Numbered from the stretch's first letter, positions 33,229-41,474 are shown. The stretch: DNA of 64,000 nucleotides from JBBRVP01 sp038246785 (GCA_038246785.1 JBBRVP010000001.1:1-64000); one strand, 5' to 3'. Numbers and translations: made by a program. Notes: generated from the sequence alone by a model not told the origin.

Positions 33229-34146
33229 CTAGCGCAGCGCGCGCCGCAGCCCGCCGAGCGCCTCGGCCAGCAGGGCCGGCCGGTGCTGGTCGGCGGCGTA
33301 GGCGGCCAGCACGGCCGACAGGTTCAGCGCCAGCACGCGTGCCCGCAGTTCGGTGTCGGCTTCGACGGCGCCGTACGCGTCGAGGAACACAGTCCGGGCC
33401 GCTCCGGCGAAGCCGCTGTAGACCAGCATCAGGTCGATCGAGCGACAGCCCCGGCAGAGATCACCCCAGTCGATGACGCCCGCGGCGGCCCCGGCTTCGT
33501 CGACGAGCAGGTGGCGCGCGTGCAGGTCGCCGTGGGCCAGGACCGGCGTACCCACGGCGGGCGGCAGGTCGGCTGCCCGCGCGAGCAGGTCGCCCGCGGC
33601 GGGCTCGGGCTGCCAGAGGCCGGCGGCGACGAGCGCGTCGAGCGAGGCCCGCGTCCTCGGCACGCGCACCGCCATGTCGGCGCGTCCCATCGGGTCGACC
33701 GGGAGGGCGGCGCCGAGCTCGGCCGCCAGGCTGGGCGCGTGCAGCGCCTGCAGGAACGCCCCGAGGCCGGCAGCGGCGGCCACCCGGTCGACGTCGGCGA
33801 GCCCGGCGTCGGCCAGTTCGGTGCCGGGCAGCAGGGCGGCGCCCCAGAACGGCCACGGGTAGCCCTCGGCCTCGTCCGGCTCCGCTACCAGCTCCGGTAC
33901 CGGCACGGGCAGGGGGAGCGATGGCGCCAGTCGCGGGAGCACCGCGATCTCCCGCCGGACGCCGGGCAGCGCGATCTCCCGGCGTGGGAAGCGGAAGAGC
34001 CACCGCTCGTCCACGAGGTGGACGGTGTTGTCCCAGCCCTCGGCGTACGGCTGAACGCCTCCGCCGCGCAGCGCGGGGAACTGCCGCCCGACGAGCCGGG
34101 CGGCCCGCGCCGCGTCGACCACGTGCTGCGGCGCCCATTCGCTCAC
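33229..34146 (-). CDS. Aminoglycoside phosphotransferase (APH)-like kinase
   Basis: A 305-aa APH-family protein. It has the kinase-like N-lobe (EGWDNTVHLVDERWLFRFPR, about 38-57), the catalytic loop LAHGDLHARHLLVD (about 194-207) with Asp198, and the metal-binding GVIDWGD (about 215). It may phosphorylate a small molecule such as an antibiotic or sugar; the true substrate is unknown. GTG 34146 overlaps the stop of the MarR gene (GTGA), so both are one operon. Confidence 0.85.
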   Translation of the reverse strand: MSEWAPQHVVDAARAARLVGRQFPALRGGGVQPYAEGWDNTVHLVDERWLFRFPRREIALPGVRREIAVLPRLAPSLPLPVPVPELVAEPDEAEGYPWPFWGAALLPGTELADAGLADVDRVAAAAGLGAFLQALHAPSLAAELGAALPVDPMGRADMAVRVPRTRASLDALVAAGLWQPEPAAGDLLARAADLPPAVGTPVLAHGDLHARHLLVDEAGAAAGVIDWGDLCRGCRSIDLMLVYSGFAGAARTVFLDAYGAVEADTELRARVLALNLSAVLAAYAADQHRPALLAEALGGLRRALR

Positions 34147-34664
34147 GGCGGGCTTGCCGGATCCGGCCCGGATCCGTCCTCGAACGGCAGCACGACCGCG
34201 CGCAGCAGCGCGGCCAGCCGGTGGCGCTGCGCCGCGGAGAGCACCGCGAGCAGCGAGCGTTCGTGATCGAGCAGGCCGGCGAGCGCCGCGTCGACGTGCT
34301 CGCGACCGGCTGGGGTGAGCCGGACGAGGACGCCGCGCCGGTCGTCGGGGTCGGGCAGCCGCTCGACCAGGCCGCGGCCGGCCAGCTTGTCGACGCGGTG
34401 CGTCATGGTGCCGCTGGTGACGAGGGTCTGCGTCAGCAGTCGCCCGGGGGAGAGCTGGTACGGCGGTCCCGCGCGGCGCAGCGCGGACAGCACGTCGAAC
34501 TCCCACTGCTCCAAGCCGTGGACCGCGAAGGCCGCCCGCCGGGCGCGGTCGAGGTGGCGGCCGAGCCGGGTGACCCGGCTGAGCACCTCCAGCGGCTCGA
34601 TGTCGAGGTCCGGCCGTTCGCGGCGCCAGGCGGCGACGAGCCGGTCCACCTCGTCGGCGCGCAC
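34143..34664 (-). CDS. MarR-family transcriptional regulator
   Basis: A 173-aa MarR protein. The winged-helix core runs LEQWEFDVLSALRRAG (about 52-67), LTQTLVTSGTMTHRVDKLAGRGLV (recognition helix region, about 77-100) and the wing RLPDPDDRRGVLVRLTPAG. It usually represses its own operon and responds to small molecules. GTG 34664 has TACGCT 7 nt upstream: leaderless. A MarR-type palindrome lies upstream (34690-34703). It is co-translated with the APH-like kinase, which may modify the inducer. Confidence 0.9.
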   Translation of the reverse strand: MRADEVDRLVAAWRRERPDLDIEPLEVLSRVTRLGRHLDRARRAAFAVHGLEQWEFDVLSALRRAGPPYQLSPGRLLTQTLVTSGTMTHRVDKLAGRGLVERLPDPDDRRGVLVRLTPAGREHVDAALAGLLDHERSLLAVLSAAQRHRLAALLRAVVLPFEDGSGPDPASPP

Positions 34665-34689
34665 AGCCCGCAGCGTACCCCGTCAAGCA

Positions 34690-34703
34690 TCTTGACATCG
34701 AGA
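34690..34703. promoter_or_regulatory. Putative MarR operator
   Basis: TCTTGA (34690-34695) and TCGAGA (34698-34703) around 2 bp form a near-palindrome (5 of 6 pairs), like the TCTTGA/TCAAGA operators of many MarR proteins. An overlapping perfect repeat TCAAG-CAT-CTTGA occupies 34683-34695. It overlaps the -35 region for the marR gene, consistent with autorepression, and may also reach the divergent xylF promoter. Confidence 0.6.
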
Positions 34704-34835
34704 GATTCCTGCGAGCTCGGGGAGTGCGTCCGTCACGAGACGATCACAGGATGCTACGTTCGCGCTCCGTCACAGGTCGGGGTGCCATCATGGCGAGGTT
34801 GCGGGGGGCCCGCCCTCGCGGAAAGGGTGTCTCTC

Positions 34836-36053
34836 ATGGGAGTTCCTCGACAATCGTTGGCTTCGCTCGGCGTCGTGCTGGCTGCGGGGCTCGTGCTCTC
34901 GGCGTGTGGCAGCTCGTCGGGCTCAACGCCCTCCGCGGCGCCGTCCGGGTCGGCCTCGGCCTCGGTGCCACAGATCGACGCGGCGGCGTTCACCGCCGAC
35001 TTCGCGCTCATGAAGGAGCTGACCGGCCTGGCGTCGCAGGGCAAGGGCATGGTCGGGGTGCTGCTGCCCGACACGACCACGTCGACGCGCTACGTCCAGT
35101 ACGACGCCCCGTACCTCAAGAAGGCGTTCGAGGCCGCCGGGCTCTCGGCTGACCAGTTCAAGATCGACAATGCGCAGGGCAGCGCGTCGACGATGCAGAC
35201 GCAGGCCGAGGCGGACATCAGTGGTGGCGCCTCAGTCCTTCTGGTCGACCCGCTCGACCCCGGGAGCGGCGCGGCGATCGAGGCCAAGGCAGCGGCGGCC
35301 GGCGTGAAGGTGATCGACTACGACCGCCTGGTGACCGGTGGGCCCGCGGACCGCTACTACGTCAGCTTCGACAACGTCAAGGTCGGCCAGCTGATCGGCC
35401 AGGGCGAGATCGACTGCATCGATGCCTGGAAGGTGACGAAGCCGAACATCCTGATCATGGACGGCGACCCGTCGGACAACAACGCGAAGCTGTTCGCGCA
35501 GGGCTACAACGGCGTGCTGAAGGCGAAGTTCGACGACGGCAGCTACGTGAAGGTCGGGGAGCCGGCCGGCACCTGGACGCCGTCGAAGGCGGCGACCACG
35601 TTCGAGCAGCAGTACACCGCTCACCCGAACATCAACGCGGTCGTGACACCGAACGACGACAACGCCAACGCCGTCATTTCGGTGCTGCAGAAGAACCACA
35701 TCCCGGCGAAGACGTTCCCGACAACCGGCCAGGACGCCTCGCTGCCTGGACTCCAGAACATCCTCAAGGGTTTCCAGTGCGGGACGGTCTACAAGCCGAT
35801 CTACCTGGAGGCCCAGGCCGCGGCCGCGCTGGCGATGTACCTGCGGGCCGGGGTCACCCCGCCCTCGACCCTGGTCAACTCGACGACGAAGGACACCGAG
35901 ATCGGCAAGGACATCCAGTCCGTCTACACGACGCCGATCTGGGTGACCACCGACAACATGGCGAGCACCGTCGTCAAGGACGGCGCGGTCAAGGCGTCGG
36001 AGCTGTGTGCGGGCTCGATCGCGAGCGCGTGCACGACAGCAGGGATCAGCTAG
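34836..36053 (+). CDS. Sugar ABC transporter substrate-binding lipoprotein (XylF-like)
   Basis: A 405-aa periplasmic-binding-protein-fold lipoprotein. The signal peptide ends in the lipobox LSAC (Cys24). Family-specific segments include YDRLVTGGPADRYYVSFDN (about 162-180), DGDPSDNNAKLFAQG (about 209-223) and TGQDASLPGLQNI (about 300), the pattern of D-xylose-binding XylF. It captures a pentose or related sugar outside the membrane for the ATPase and permease encoded next. ATG 34836 follows GGAAAGGGTG. Confidence 0.88.
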   Translation: MGVPRQSLASLGVVLAAGLVLSACGSSSGSTPSAAPSGSASASVPQIDAAAFTADFALMKELTGLASQGKGMVGVLLPDTTTSTRYVQYDAPYLKKAFEAAGLSADQFKIDNAQGSASTMQTQAEADISGGASVLLVDPLDPGSGAAIEAKAAAAGVKVIDYDRLVTGGPADRYYVSFDNVKVGQLIGQGEIDCIDAWKVTKPNILIMDGDPSDNNAKLFAQGYNGVLKAKFDDGSYVKVGEPAGTWTPSKAATTFEQQYTAHPNINAVVTPNDDNANAVISVLQKNHIPAKTFPTTGQDASLPGLQNILKGFQCGTVYKPIYLEAQAAAALAMYLRAGVTPPSTLVNSTTKDTEIGKDIQSVYTTPIWVTTDNMASTVVKDGAVKASELCAGSIASACTTAGIS

Positions 36054-36181
36054 TCGAGCAGCCGGTGGTGGTCGGTCGCCCGGTGTCAACGTCCGATGGC
36101 GTGCACATGGCGACCGACCACCTCCCGGACCGGCAGGCATCGGGGGACGTCACCGACAGCACGAGCCCGAAGGACGGCACC

Positions 36182-36976
36182 ATGGCCGCAGGCCCCGCGA
36201 CCGATGACCAGGCCACCCCGCTGCTGAGGCTGCGCGGGATCGGCAAGAGCTTTGGTCCTGTCCATGCACTCACCGAGGTCGACCTGGACGTCCCGGCCGG
36301 TCAGGTGACTGCCCTCACCGGCGACAACGGCGCCGGGAAGTCAGTGCTGATCAAGTGCATCTCCGGCATCCATGCGGCAGACCGCGGCGAGATGCGGTGG
36401 GACGGCAAGCCGGTGCACGTCCGCACCCCCCGCGACGCCGCAGCCATCGGGATCGAGACCGTCTACCAGGATCTCGCGCTCTGCGACAACCTCGACATCG
36501 TCGAGAACATGTTCCTCGGCCGCGAACGGGTCCGCCGGATGGCGCTGGACGAGGAGTCGATGGAGCACTCCGCCCAGGAGACGCTCAAGAGCCTCGCCGT
36601 GACCACCGTCCGGTCGGTGCGCCAGCCGGTTGCCTCGCTGTCGGGTGGGCAGCGCCAGTCGGTGGCGATCGCCAAGGCGGTGCTGTGGAACTCCAAGCTG
36701 GTGATCATGGACGAACCGACGGCCGCGTTGGGTGTCGCCCAGACCGCGATGGTGCTCCAGCTGGTGCGCCGGCTCGCCGACCGGGGACACGCGGTGATGA
36801 TCGTTTCTCACAACATGAACGATGTCTTCGAGGTCGCGGACCGGATCGGCGTGCTGTACCTCGGCCGGATGGTCGCCGTACGGCCGACGGCCGATATGGA
36901 CCGGCAGATCGTGGTCGACCTCATGACGACGGGCGCGTCGACTCGAGCGCCACAGCCGAGCGAGGGCGGGGAGTAA
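36182..36976 (+). CDS. Sugar ABC transporter ATP-binding protein, single-domain (XylG-like)
   Basis: A 264-aa ATPase: Walker A GDNGAGKSV (about 46), the XylG-like ETVYQDLALCDNLDIVENMF (about 93-112), signature LSGGQRQSVAIAKA (about 151), Walker B VIMDEPTAALG. Canonical XylG and RbsA are about 500 aa with two ABC domains; this is a one-domain form, as in FrcA-type importers, so it must dimerise. ATG 36182 has AAGGA 8 nt upstream; ATG 36107 would add 25 residues but has no Shine-Dalgarno. Permease gene starts 3 bp after its stop. Confidence 0.88.
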   Translation: MAAGPATDDQATPLLRLRGIGKSFGPVHALTEVDLDVPAGQVTALTGDNGAGKSVLIKCISGIHAADRGEMRWDGKPVHVRTPRDAAAIGIETVYQDLALCDNLDIVENMFLGRERVRRMALDEESMEHSAQETLKSLAVTTVRSVRQPVASLSGGQRQSVAIAKAVLWNSKLVIMDEPTAALGVAQTAMVLQLVRRLADRGHAVMIVSHNMNDVFEVADRIGVLYLGRMVAVRPTADMDRQIVVDLMTTGASTRAPQPSEGGE

Positions 36977-36979
36977 CCG

Positions 36980-38236
36980 ATGGCGAAGATCGACGAAGCC
37001 GCTCCGGCCCCCGAAGACGCCCCTCCGGCGGTGACGGCCACCTCCGCCTCGGAGTACCTGCGTTCCGGCTTCGCGCGTGTCCGCGGCGGCGAGACCGGTG
37101 TGCTGCCGGTCATCGCCGGCCTGCTGCTGGTCTCCGTGATCTTCCAGGCGACCAACGACCGTTTCCTGACGGCGGGAAACCTGGTCAACCTGCTCGTCCA
37201 GGCTGCCGTGTTCAGCCTGCTCGCCATGGGCGAGGTGTTCGCCCTGCTGCTCGGCGAGATCGACCTGTCGATCGGATTCGTGGCCGGCCTCAGCGCCGTG
37301 GTCATGTCCGAGCTCGTCAAGCCCGCCCTCGGCTGGCCGTGGTGGGCCGCGATCGGCGCAGCGCTGCTGGTCTGCGCTGCGATCGGCGTTCTGCAGGGGA
37401 GCCTGATCACGCGAATCGGGCTGCCATCGTTCGTGGTGACGCTGGCCGGCCTGCTGTTCTGGCAGGGCGTGATGCTGTGGATCCTCGGCAGCGGCGGCTC
37501 GATCCTGATCGACGACAGCATCATCAACGACATCGCCAGCGGCAACCTGACCAAGATTGCCGGCTGGGTGGTGATGCTGGTGATCGTCGGGATCTTCGCC
37601 GTCTGGGCCTGGCGTGGCGACGCCCGGCGCCGCGAGGCTGGGCTGGCGGCGCCGCCGGCCTCGCTCACGCTGGTGAAGGTTCTCCTGGCCCTCGTCGGCG
37701 GAGTGGCTCTCGTCCTGCTGTGCAACGCCGACCGTGGCACCATCGTCCCGGTCTACGGCGTGCCCTGGGTGATCCTCCTGGTCTTCGGCGTCCTCGCCCT
37801 GTGGACGTTCGTGCTCGGCCGGATGCGGTTCGGGCGCTACGTGTACGCGATCGGCGGCAACTCCGAAGCGGCCCGGCGGGCGGGCATCCCCCTGGCCCGG
37901 ATCCGGACCATCGCGTTCGCGCTGACCTCTCTGACCGCCGGCATCGCCGGCGTCGTGTACGCGTCGCGGCTGCGTTCGATCTCCACCGCGCTGGACGGCG
38001 GCACGCTTGTGCTCTATGCCGTGGCCGCGGCCGTGATCGGCGGCACCAGCCTGTTCGGTGGCCGGGGCAAGGCCGTGCACGGAGTGCTCGGCGGCATCGT
38101 GATCGCGGCGATCGACAACGGGATGGGTCTGCTGGGGTTCAGCGCCGCCAGCAAGTTCATGGTCACCGCCGTGGTGCTGGTCGTGGCCGTGACGATCGAC
38201 GCCGTCGCCCGTCGTCGTCGACCGGCCGGGACATAG
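36980..38236 (+). CDS. Sugar ABC transporter permease (XylH-like)
   Basis: A 418-aa permease with about 10 transmembrane segments. It has the family's GEVFALLLGEIDLSIGFVAG (about 80-99), GLPSFVVTLAGLL and YAIGGNSEAARRAGIPL (about 291-307), the cytoplasmic coupling loop for the ATPase. It forms the pore for sugar import with the two preceding gene products. ATG 36980 is preceded by GGCGGGGAG. Confidence 0.9.
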   Translation: MAKIDEAAPAPEDAPPAVTATSASEYLRSGFARVRGGETGVLPVIAGLLLVSVIFQATNDRFLTAGNLVNLLVQAAVFSLLAMGEVFALLLGEIDLSIGFVAGLSAVVMSELVKPALGWPWWAAIGAALLVCAAIGVLQGSLITRIGLPSFVVTLAGLLFWQGVMLWILGSGGSILIDDSIINDIASGNLTKIAGWVVMLVIVGIFAVWAWRGDARRREAGLAAPPASLTLVKVLLALVGGVALVLLCNADRGTIVPVYGVPWVILLVFGVLALWTFVLGRMRFGRYVYAIGGNSEAARRAGIPLARIRTIAFALTSLTAGIAGVVYASRLRSISTALDGGTLVLYAVAAAVIGGTSLFGGRGKAVHGVLGGIVIAAIDNGMGLLGFSAASKFMVTAVVLVVAVTIDAVARRRRPAGT

Positions 38237-38314
38237 CCGGCGGCGGGCCGCCCGATCTCGGAACCTCCTGATCGAGATGGTCTCCCCGCTGCGGCGCCGA
38301 TGGAGGTGGAGCCC

Positions 38315-39079
38315 GTGTGGGACCCGGCGAGCTATCTCGAGCACGCCGATCAGCGCAGCCGGGCGTTCGAGGACCTGCTGGCGCAGGTGCGTGCTGCGTA
38401 CCCGCGGCTCGTCGTCGATCTGGGCTGCGGCCCGGCGACGGCGACGGCGAAGTTGCTGCGGCGCTGGCCCGCGGCGCGGGTCTTGGGGGTCGATTCCTCG
38501 GTAGCGATGCTGGCCGGGGCGGCGGAGGCGGCACAGGCGGGCGTCGAGCTGGTGCGAGCCGACCTGCGCACGTGGCGGGCCGATGCGCCGGTGGACGTGC
38601 TGCTCAGCAACGCGACGCTTCAGTGGGTGCCCGGCCACCTCGAGCTGCTCCCAGAACTCGCCGACCAGGTGGCAGCGGGTGGCTGGTTCGCGATGCAGGT
38701 GCCGGGGAACTTCGCCGAGCCCAGCCACGTGCTACTGCGCGAGCTGGCGACGGCACCGCACTGGCGCGACCGGCTGGCCGGTCTGGTGTGGCCGGCATCC
38801 CACGATCCCGCCAGCTACCTCGAGCCGTTCGCCACCGCCGGCTGGTCGGTCGACGTGTGGGAGACGACCTACCTGCACGTGCTGCCCGGCGACGACGCCG
38901 TCCTGGGCTGGGTGCGCGGATCGGCGCTGCGGCCGGTGCTGGCGGAGCTGTCGGCCGTGGAGGCGGCGCAGTTCGAGGCGGCGTACGGCGGCCGTCTGCG
39001 CGAGGCCTATCGGCGGCGGGAGTACGGCACGCTGCTGCCGTACCGGCGCGTGTTCCTCGTGGCAAGGCGGCCGTCGTGA
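38315..39079 (+). CDS. tam: Trans-aconitate 2-methyltransferase-like SAM-dependent methyltransferase
   Basis: A 254-aa class I methyltransferase. Motif I is VVDLGCGPATAT (about 33-44), then GVDSSVAML, and SNATLQWVPGHLELLPEL (about 95-112) is characteristic of Tam, which methylates trans-aconitate to relieve aconitase inhibition. The end LLPYRRVFLVARR also fits. GTG 38315 is preferred over ATG 38300 because GGAGGTGGAG lies just upstream and the protein then opens VWDPASYL like relatives. Its stop overlaps the next GTG. Confidence 0.85.
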   Translation: MWDPASYLEHADQRSRAFEDLLAQVRAAYPRLVVDLGCGPATATAKLLRRWPAARVLGVDSSVAMLAGAAEAAQAGVELVRADLRTWRADAPVDVLLSNATLQWVPGHLELLPELADQVAAGGWFAMQVPGNFAEPSHVLLRELATAPHWRDRLAGLVWPASHDPASYLEPFATAGWSVDVWETTYLHVLPGDDAVLGWVRGSALRPVLAELSAVEAAQFEAAYGGRLREAYRRREYGTLLPYRRVFLVARRPS

Positions 39080-39435
39080 TCGTGGGCGTGCACCACGTCC
39101 AGCTGATCATGCCTGCCGGTCGGGAGGGCGTCGCCCGCGCGTTCTACGGCGAGCTGCTCGGTATGCGGGAGGTGCCCAAGCCGCCCGCGCTGGCCGCGCG
39201 CGGCGGGGTGTGGTTCCGGTCCGGCTCGGCCGAGCTGCACGTGGGCGTGGAGGACCCGTGCCGTCCGCCGGCGAAGGCCCACCCGGGGCTGCTGGTCGAC
39301 GACCTCGACGCAGCGCTCAGGCGGCTGGCGGCTGGGCGCGTGTCGGCAACGCCCGACGCCCTGCTGCCGGGCTTCCGGCGGGCGTACGTGCGTGATCCGT
39401 TCGGCAACCGGCTCGAGCTGCTCGAGCCGGCGTGA
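39076..39435 (+). CDS. Small VOC (glyoxalase-like) protein
   Basis: A 119-aa VOC protein: GVHHVQLIMPAGREGVARAF (residues 3-22) with the first metal His, SAELHVGVEDP (about 50-60), HPGLLVDDLDAAL, and RDPFGNRLELLEP with the last Glu ligand. This pattern is common in glyoxalase-like proteins co-encoded with Tam. GTG 39076 overlaps the tam stop (GTGA). Function is unassigned. Confidence 0.85.
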   Translation: MIVGVHHVQLIMPAGREGVARAFYGELLGMREVPKPPALAARGGVWFRSGSAELHVGVEDPCRPPAKAHPGLLVDDLDAALRRLAAGRVSATPDALLPGFRRAYVRDPFGNRLELLEPA

Positions 39436-39451
39436 GTGGCCCGTCGCTGAG

Positions 39452-39532
39452 GGCCCCTCCCGCGCCGTACTCCCCGTTCCCGACTCCTGCAGGACGCGGG
39501 AAGGGGGAGTTGATCACGTTAACGTGATCAAC
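39452..39532 (-). repeat. 81-bp dispersed palindromic repeat, copy B
   Basis: The inverted second copy of the element at 21662-21742 (77/81 identical). Its 24-bp palindrome (39509-39532) is perfect, centred on GTTAAC. As in copy A, element positions 3-5 provide the stop codon of the flanking gene, here the TGA of the tetR gene at 39528-39530. The other end lies 16 bp from the VOC stop codon. Confidence 0.92.
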
Positions 39533-40175
39533 GCCGGGCCTGATCACCCAGGCGGGGCTTCGGCTCGAGGTGGGCGAGTCCGTTCCAAGCGAGGTTGACC
39601 AGATGCGCGGCCACCTCTGCCTTCCTGGGTTTGCGGGTGTCCAGCCACCACGGCCCGGTGAGGGCCACCATGCCGACGAGCATCTGCGCGTACAGCGGCG
39701 CCACCTTCGCGTCGAAGCCGCGCGCCTTGAACTCCTCGCCGAGGATGTGTTCGACCTGGCTGGCGGCATCGGAGAGCAGGCTGGCGAAGGTGCCGGTGGT
39801 CTGCGGCACCGGCGAGTCGCGCACCAGGATCCGGAAGCCGTCGGTGTGCTCCTCGATGTAGTCCAGCAGGGCGAGCGCCGCCTGCTCTAGGACCACGCGC
39901 GGGTGCTCGTCGAGGGTGAGTGCTGTGGTGGTGCTGTCGAGCAGCGCCTTCATCTCGCGGTCGACCACGACGGCGTACAGCCCTTCCTTGCCGCCGAAGT
40001 GTTCGTAGACCACGGGCTTGGACACGTCCGCGCGCGCGGCGATCTCCTCGATCGACGTGCCCTCGAAGCCGCGCTCGGCGAACAGCGACCGGCTGATCTC
40101 GAGCAGCTGCTCGCGCCGCTGCTGCCCGGTCATCCGGGTACGGGTACGCCGCCGGCCGTCCACGCGCTCGGTCAC
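39528..40175 (-). CDS. TetR-family regulator, probable desaturase repressor
   Basis: A 215-aa TetR protein. The helix-turn-helix is RREQLLEISRSLFAERGFEG with IEEIAARADVSKPVVYEHFG (about 20-61); the C-terminal ligand domain is of the kind that senses acyl-CoA or drugs. It lies 39 bp downstream of the fatty-acid desaturase gene on the same strand, and a TetR-like palindrome precedes that desaturase, so it most likely regulates membrane lipid desaturation and itself. GTG 40175 start. The stop codon is contributed by repeat copy B. Confidence 0.88.
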   Translation of the reverse strand: MTERVDGRRRTRTRMTGQQRREQLLEISRSLFAERGFEGTSIEEIAARADVSKPVVYEHFGGKEGLYAVVVDREMKALLDSTTTALTLDEHPRVVLEQAALALLDYIEEHTDGFRILVRDSPVPQTTGTFASLLSDAASQVEHILGEEFKARGFDAKVAPLYAQMLVGMVALTGPWWLDTRKPRKAEVAAHLVNLAWNGLAHLEPKPRLGDQARR

Positions 40176-40214
40176 GGCCGCCGCCCGGCCGACTCGGTCC
40201 GGGCGGTCGGGCCG

Positions 40215-41306
40215 TCAGGCCGCGCGACGGGCGTCCACGCGATCGGTCCTGGGCCAGCGCACGGAGCTGACCCAGCCGAAGCGCTCGAAGGCCCAGATGA
40301 CGCGTGCGCTCGAGTCGACCTGGCCACGCAGCACGCCGTGGCGAGCGCACGTCGGGTCGGCGTGGTGCAGGTTGTGCCAGGACTCACCCATCGACAGCAC
40401 GGCCAGCCACCACACGTTGCCCGACCGGTCGCGGCTCTTGAACGGCCGCTCGCCGATCGCGTGGCAGATCGAGTTGATCGACCAGGTGACGTGATGCAGC
40501 AGGCCGATGCGGACGAGGCTGGCCCAGAAGAACGCGGTTGCCGCACCGAGCCACGACCAGGTGAGCAGCCCGCCGAGGACGGCAGGCAGTACCAGCGAGA
40601 CCGCGACGAGGGCCGGGAAGGCGCGGGACACCCGGACGATGTCCTTGTCGCGCAGCAGGTCGGGGGCGTACTGCTGCTGGCTGGTCTGCTCGACGTCGAA
40701 CAGCCAGCCCATGTGGGCGAAGAACAGGCCCTTCATGAGCGCCGGCACCGTCTCGCCGTAGCGCCACGGCGAGTGGGGGTCGCCCTCCTTGTCGGAGAAC
40801 TTGTGGTGCTTGCGGTGGTCGGCGACCCAGCGCACGACCGGCCCCTCGATGGCGAGGCTGCCGGCGATCGCCAGAGCGACCCGCAGCGCCCGCTTGGCCT
40901 TGAACGAGCCGTGGGTGAAGTAGCGGTGGAAGCCCACGGTGATGCCGTGACCGGCGATGCCGTAGAAGAGCACGGCCAACCCGACGTCCAGCCAGGACAG
41001 CCAGCCGTACACGAGCGCGACCGGGGCGGCCGCCAGCAGCGCCAGGAACGGCACCGCGATGAACAGTCCCAAGGCCAACCGCTCCTTGACGCTCTGCCGG
41101 TCGGTACCGAGCGTCCCGCGCTCCGCGTCGTCGACGTCCGGTTGGTTCCACGGCGCAGCGGGCGAGCCGGGCTCGAAGACGACCGGCGGTGCCTGCTCGA
41201 GCGGTGCCGGATCGAGCGGTGCCGGATCGAGCGGTGCCGGATCGAGCGGTGCCGGATCGAGCGGTCCCCGATGGGGAGCGACGGCGGGGGCGGTGGGAGG
41301 CGTCAT
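40215..41306 (-). CDS. Acyl-CoA delta-9 desaturase-like fatty acid desaturase
   Basis: A 363-aa membrane desaturase with the three His boxes HRYFTH (about 125), HRKHH (about 163) and HNLHH (about 311) that hold the di-iron site, and four hydrophobic segments. It inserts a double bond in acyl chains and so tunes membrane fluidity. The N-terminal 40 residues are a low-complexity extension with DPAPL repeats encoded by a 15-bp minisatellite. Expression is probably controlled by the downstream TetR protein acting at the palindromes 41338-41367. Confidence 0.92.
   Translation of the reverse strand: MTPPTAPAVAPHRGPLDPAPLDPAPLDPAPLDPAPLEQAPPVVFEPGSPAAPWNQPDVDDAERGTLGTDRQSVKERLALGLFIAVPFLALLAAAPVALVYGWLSWLDVGLAVLFYGIAGHGITVGFHRYFTHGSFKAKRALRVALAIAGSLAIEGPVVRWVADHRKHHKFSDKEGDPHSPWRYGETVPALMKGLFFAHMGWLFDVEQTSQQQYAPDLLRDKDIVRVSRAFPALVAVSLVLPAVLGGLLTWSWLGAATAFFWASLVRIGLLHHVTWSINSICHAIGERPFKSRDRSGNVWWLAVLSMGESWHNLHHADPTCARHGVLRGQVDSSARVIWAFERFGWVSSVRWPRTDRVDARRAA
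41199..41258 (-). repeat. 15-bp tandem repeat in the desaturase N-terminus
   Basis: Four exact copies of a 15-bp unit (41199-41213, 41214-41228, 41229-41243, 41244-41258) plus a partial fifth. They encode DPAPL pentapeptides before the first conserved segment. The repeat keeps the reading frame. Confidence 0.95.
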
Positions 41307-41337
41307 GCGGTGTCCGTCCTGAGCGGGGCAGTCGGGC

Positions 41338-41367
41338 TACGCCACCGTAACCTACGGCGGCGTAGGT
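41338..41367. promoter_or_regulatory. Tandem TetR-type operator of the desaturase
   Basis: ACCTACG (41350-41356) and CGTAGGT (41361-41367) form a perfect 7-bp inverted repeat around 4 bp. A second weaker site, TACG-CCAC-CGTA (41338-41349), has the same 4-bp spacer and is centred 15 bp away. Both lie 32-61 bp upstream of the desaturase start, in the promoter region, and are good candidates for the adjacent TetR protein. Confidence 0.65.
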
Positions 41368-41404
41368 AGCGCAAGGCTTAGCGGCGTGGCGGACCCACAA
41401 AACA

Positions 41405-41474
41405 CACATTCGTGACGCCCGTGGCAGGTGTGGCGCCGGCCGCGCCACAGGAGGCGGCTGGCGTGACGAATGTG
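41405..41474. repeat. 70-bp nested palindromic element
   Basis: Outer arms 41405-41419 and 41460-41474 (15 bp, one mismatch, containing CATTCGTGACGCC) enclose an inner hairpin TGTGGCGC (41429-41436) against GCGCCACA (41442-41449). The whole can fold into a long double stem. It lies between the desaturase promoter and tRNA-Gln, with no coding potential. Possibly a REP-like mobile or processing element. Confidence 0.75.

Noticed and set aside
36007..36207. Short frame between the binding protein and ATPase genes
   Set aside because: It overlaps the xylF end and has no Shine-Dalgarno or homology; the gap is better read as leader of the ATPase gene.
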